Of a DNA stretch of 17,489 nucleotides, positions 15,796-17,489 are shown piece by piece. The position numbers and the translations under genes were made by a program. The notes under the pieces were generated by a model. It made no database searches, had not been told where the DNA came from, and worked only from the letters and a program-made list of their open reading frames with translations. The first letter of the stretch is position 1; the number at the start of each line of letters is the position of its first letter. The DNA lies in contig DBRC01000027.1 in assembly GCA_002305505.1 (NCBI GenBank), positions 22,241-39,729 of the forward strand, in the 5' to 3' direction. Source of the stretch: Prevotella sp. UBA1378. Its GTDB lineage: Bacteria > Bacteroidota > Bacteroidia > Bacteroidales > Bacteroidaceae.

Positions 15796-16487
15796 TTTGC
15801 CGCCTCCTGTTCTTTCTTTAAGTTTTCCGTAAAATCAGCAGGTACGTCTGTCACCACGATGGTTTTCTTGCCGTATGTCAGCGCCTCATTGCTTAAACCG
15901 AGCGCACGCTCGCCCGCAGTCTGCTTATGGTTGGCGCCGCCGAAGAATTTCTCGACTTTCACCTTGCGCTGGAGCTGCATCATGCCGTACATGATGGCTT
16001 CGGGCCGTGGGGGGCATCCCGGGATGAACACATCCACGGGGACAATCTCGTCGATGCCTTTCACTACGTGGTAACTCGACTTGAACGGGCCACCGGAGAT
16101 GGCGCATCCGCCTACGGCTATTACATATTTTGGTTCGGCCATCTCGTCGTACAGACGCTTGAAGGCCGGGGCCATCTTGTGTGTAATCGTACCGGCACAC
16201 ATAATCAGGTCGGCCTGTCGCGGAGAGTTGCGCGTTACTTCAAAGCCGAAGCGTGCAAAGTCGTAACGGGCACAGCCTACGGCCATAAACTCGATGCCGC
16301 AGCACGACGTGGCAAAGGTGAGCGACCAAAGCGAATTGGAACGCCCCCAGTTGATTAGCTGGTCGAGGTTGCCCGTCACTACGTTCACCCCACCCTCATG
16401 CAGTTCGTCGACAATTTTCTCGAGACTTTCATTGTCCTTGAACTCACCGTAAGGGATGCTCTTGATGTGTGGTTTTCTTACTTCCAT
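15792..16487 (-). CDS. nuoB: NADH-quinone oxidoreductase subunit B
   Basis: NuoB holds cluster N2, the last iron-sulfur centre before quinone. The 231-residue product has all four ligands: the tandem Cys62-Cys63 in TSCCGIEF, Cys128 in VGGCAISGG and Cys158 in PGCPPRPE. It is about ten residues longer than E. coli NuoB (220), owing to a charged C-terminal tail from about 184. The frame is open upstream to 16598, but those 37 extra codons overlap nuoA in another frame and look unrelated to the family, so ATG 16487 is the start. It overlaps nuoA by ten bases and nuoCD by four. Confidence 0.96.
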   Translation of the reverse strand: MEVRKPHIKSIPYGEFKDNESLEKIVDELHEGGVNVVTGNLDQLINWGRSNSLWSLTFATSCCGIEFMAVGCARYDFARFGFEVTRNSPRQADLIMCAGTITHKMAPAFKRLYDEMAEPKYVIAVGGCAISGGPFKSSYHVVKGIDEIVPVDVFIPGCPPRPEAIMYGMMQLQRKVKVEKFFGGANHKQTAGERALGLSNEALTYGKKTIVVTDVPADFTENLKKEQEAAK

Positions 16488-16828
16488 TCCAGTGCCCCTT
16501 TCCGCCAAGCATAGGCCAAGCCAAATACAAGTACTACCAAGAAGAAGCCGATGCTGAACAGCGCCGCTGCCCCGAACTCCTTCACGACAACAGCCCATGG
16601 GTAAAGAAACACGGTCTCTACATCAAACATGAGAAACAAGATGGCAAATAAGTAGTAGCCCACATGAATAGGTATCCAGGAAGAACCGTGCGTAGGAATA
16701 CCACACTCGAACGGCTCTCCCTTCACCTTATTATATGAGCGGGGACCTACCAGCTTAGCAATAACGTAAGCTGCAGCCACCAATGTCATAGCCGTTATTA
16801 AAACGGTAATAAACAAAGTAAAGTTCAT
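16478..16828 (-). CDS. nuoA: NADH-quinone oxidoreductase subunit A
   Basis: NuoA is a three-helix membrane subunit at the junction of the two arms of complex I. The 116-residue product has the helix 1 hydrophobic stretch (4-27), the flexible loop with EPFECGIPTHGSSW (38-51) containing Cys42, and helix 2 with FLMFDVETVFLYPWA (65-79), where Asp69 and Glu71 are the conserved acids. Helix 3 spans about 86-107, followed by a short charged end. It is the first gene of the operon; a promoter box at 16870-16877 gives a leader of about 35 bases. Its end overlaps the nuoB start by ten bases. Confidence 0.96.
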   Translation of the reverse strand: MNFTLFITVLITAMTLVAAAYVIAKLVGPRSYNKVKGEPFECGIPTHGSSWIPIHVGYYLFAILFLMFDVETVFLYPWAVVVKEFGAAALFSIGFFLVVLVFGLAYAWRKGALEWK

Positions 16829-16869
16829 AAATATATATATAATTACAAATTTGTTTTCGTTACAACGTG

Positions 16870-16877
16870 CAAAGGTA
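16870..16877 (-). promoter_or_regulatory. Bacteroidetes-type -7 promoter box of the nuo operon
   Basis: The minus strand reads TACCTTTG, an exact match to TAnnTTTG, 42 bases before the nuoA ATG. The nearest upstream TTTG (16894-16891) is only 13 bases away, closer than the usual spacing of about 19, so the -33 box is weak or absent. The leader is AT-rich and contains a small palindrome CAAATTTG (16846-16853). Confidence 0.6.
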
Positions 16878-16973
16878 CAAAAAATAATTGCAAAAGAATG
16901 CTATATTTATCGAAAAATAATGTCCGGGTATTTTTTTTAGTGGTATGTGCCTTGTCGGCCAAGCAGATACAGG

Positions 16974-16999
16974 CAGCCGGCGGCAAATGCCGCCGGCTG
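16974..16999 (-). terminator. Strong GC-rich hairpin after the Xre-like gene
   Basis: CAGCCGGCGGC and GCCGCCGGCTG pair perfectly over 11 bases with a four-base loop. The hairpin begins four bases after the stop of the small helix-turn-helix gene on the minus strand and separates it from the nuo promoter. No T-run follows immediately on the minus strand; the nearest (eight T on the plus strand, 16931-16938) is 35 bases on and would read as A on the minus strand. It probably ends or stabilises the transcript, but it is not a textbook intrinsic terminator. Confidence 0.5.
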
Positions 17000-17003
17000 T
17001 CGG

Positions 17004-17225
17004 TTATGGTTTTTCTTGCTTCGTGCCGAATATTTCTTCTGACAACTCTCGAAAAAAATCGTGTTCCAACACCACTGAAATGCGCGTGAGCAATCTTACA
17101 TCAACACTCCTACGGCGAAAGATGTTGTATACATTCGTCCGTTCACATGGTATCTCACTTGCAAGCCATGCGGCCGACTTGCCTCTCTCTTTTAATTTTT
17201 CCTTAATGTGCTTTCCTATGTTCAT
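17004..17225 (-). CDS. Small Xre-like helix-turn-helix protein
   Basis: The 73-residue product looks like a lone DNA-binding domain of the Xre/Cro (lambda repressor-like) type. Seen: an N-terminal basic helix (MNIGKHIKEKLKERG), then SAAWLASEI (17-25) and ERTNVYNIFRR (28-38) as the two helices of the helix-turn-helix, followed by LLTRISVVL (45-53) and an aromatic-acidic end HDFFRELSEEIF (55-66). No sensor or oligomerisation domain is present. It lies on the same strand as, and upstream of, the nuo operon but is separated from it by a hairpin and a distinct promoter. Whether it regulates nuo, itself or something distant cannot be told. I have an impression that similar short proteins are common in Bacteroidales, but I could not check this. 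The ATG at 17225 follows a promoter-like pair at 17287-17317. Confidence 0.78.
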   Translation of the reverse strand: MNIGKHIKEKLKERGKSAAWLASEIPCERTNVYNIFRRRSVDVRLLTRISVVLEHDFFRELSEEIFGTKQEKP

Positions 17226-17286
17226 TGTCGTATAGATTGTTTTAACAATACATTTATATTTATGGTCTGTTATATTTATTCGGCAG

Positions 17287-17317
17287 TAAAGTTAATAAAA
17301 TTTTCTTATTCTGCAAA
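17287..17317 (-). promoter_or_regulatory. Promoter-like pair for the Xre-like gene
   Basis: On the minus strand, TTTG (17317-17314) and TAACTTTA (17294-17287) are separated by 19 bases. They correspond to the -33 box and a -7 box with one mismatch at the last position. A transcript would begin near 17281 with a leader of about 55 bases. This is the only site in the window where both boxes appear at the expected spacing. Confidence 0.5.
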
Positions 17318-17461
17318 TTTTTTGCGTTTTTTTTATCACCTCCTCCCCAAAAACAAGATAAAAGGAAAAAAGAAACATTGCTCTAATCTGAGAAATATTT
17401 CTTTTCAACGGAATGGGCGCTGGATACCGTTTGCATTGTAAGTGGCAGGCAAGGGGGAAGC

Positions 17462-17487
17462 GGCCCAAATGATTTTTGGCCATTTTT
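17462..17487 (+). terminator. Terminator-like hairpin with T-run at window edge
   Basis: GGCCCAAA (17462-17469) pairs with TTTTGGCC (17474-17481) with one mismatch around the loop TGAT, and ATTTTT follows on the plus strand. This is the arrangement of an intrinsic terminator for plus-strand transcription. No plus-strand gene ends here, which raises the possibility of an unannotated short transcript in the preceding 150 bases. Confidence 0.4.
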
Positions 17488-17489
17488 CT

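Larger units (their letters stand above)
17226..17489. other. AT-rich region at the window end, no convincing gene
   Basis: About 260 bases follow the Xre-like gene start. The first 100 or so are AT-rich and hold the probable promoter of that gene. Next come a purine-rich stretch with A-runs (17350-17373) and a 12-base perfect palindrome AGAAATATTTCT (17391-17402). The last 80 bases are richer in G and C and end in a hairpin followed by T residues. A 63-codon open frame on the minus strand (17292-17483) has a positively charged, Pro/Cys-containing first half that I do not recognise; it lacks a visible ribosome binding site, and its upstream region is cut off by the window. Confidence 0.5.

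Noticed and set aside
16488..16598. 37-residue N-terminal extension of NuoB
   Set aside because: It overlaps nuoA in a different frame, has no homology to NuoB, and ATG 16487 gives the normal family N-terminus.
6823..16828. Possibility that the cluster is a membrane hydrogenase or Mrp antiporter rather than complex I
   Set aside because: All of NuoA, B, CD, H, I, J, K, L, M and N are present in complex I order, NuoA and NuoJ are diagnostic, and NuoD lacks nickel-ligand cysteine motifs.
17292..17483. 63-codon minus-strand open frame at the right edge
   Set aside because: It runs through A/T homopolymers and the Xre-like gene's promoter, its first half overlaps the terminator-like hairpin, and no family is recognised. 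It is kept only as a remark in the intergenic entry.
1..17489. tRNA, rRNA, CRISPR arrays, insertion sequences, toxin-antitoxin or phage defence genes
   Set aside because: I looked for regularly spaced repeats, transposase-like proteins, tRNA-like arms and known defence motifs in the gaps and found none that could be supported.

Overview
The window reads as a chromosomal segment from a member of the order Bacteroidales (phylum Bacteroidota). Four things point there: repeated matches to the Bacteroidetes -7 promoter box (TAnnTTTG) at plausible distances from start codons, a secreted protein ending in a type IX secretion type B sorting domain, a complex I operon with a fused NuoCD and no NuoE/F/G, and mostly weak Shine-Dalgarno sequences. 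I cannot name the genus from sequence alone.

Left part (1-5054, plus strand): a very short alkyltransferase-like protein of the MGMT family that keeps the active-site PCHRV motif, a flavin reductase-family protein, a gap of about 440 bases with a long near-perfect hairpin and a promoter, a small secreted protein with a T9SS type B sorting domain, and uvrA, the damage-recognition ATPase of nucleotide excision repair, which appears to start at TTG.

Middle (5067-6774, minus strand): a ComEC/Rec2-family DNA-uptake channel that stops after the membrane domain, convergent with uvrA and 12 bases from it. Between it and the next operon lie a promoter, a long imperfect inverted repeat and a terminator-like hairpin.

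Right part (6823-16828, minus strand, transcribed right to left): a ten-gene operon, nuoA-B-CD-H-I-J-K-L-M-N, with small gaps or overlaps throughout. It encodes the complete membrane arm (A, H, J, K, L, M, N) and the quinone-reducing connecting module (B, CD, I) of respiratory complex I. The NADH-oxidising module (E, F, G) is absent from both ends of the operon as far as the window shows, so electrons probably enter from another donor, or from a module encoded elsewhere. NuoL and NuoN keep the classical channel Glu and Lys residues. NuoM keeps its Glu but has Leu where the TM7 Lys (E. coli Lys234) is expected, the most interesting protein-level anomaly here.

Far right (16829-17489): the nuo promoter, a strong GC-rich hairpin, a 73-residue Xre-like helix-turn-helix protein with its own promoter, and about 260 bases without a convincing gene that end in a terminator-like hairpin. 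I saw no tRNA, rRNA, CRISPR array, insertion sequence or phage gene. Most of the window is ordinary core genome; I found no clear new multi-gene system.
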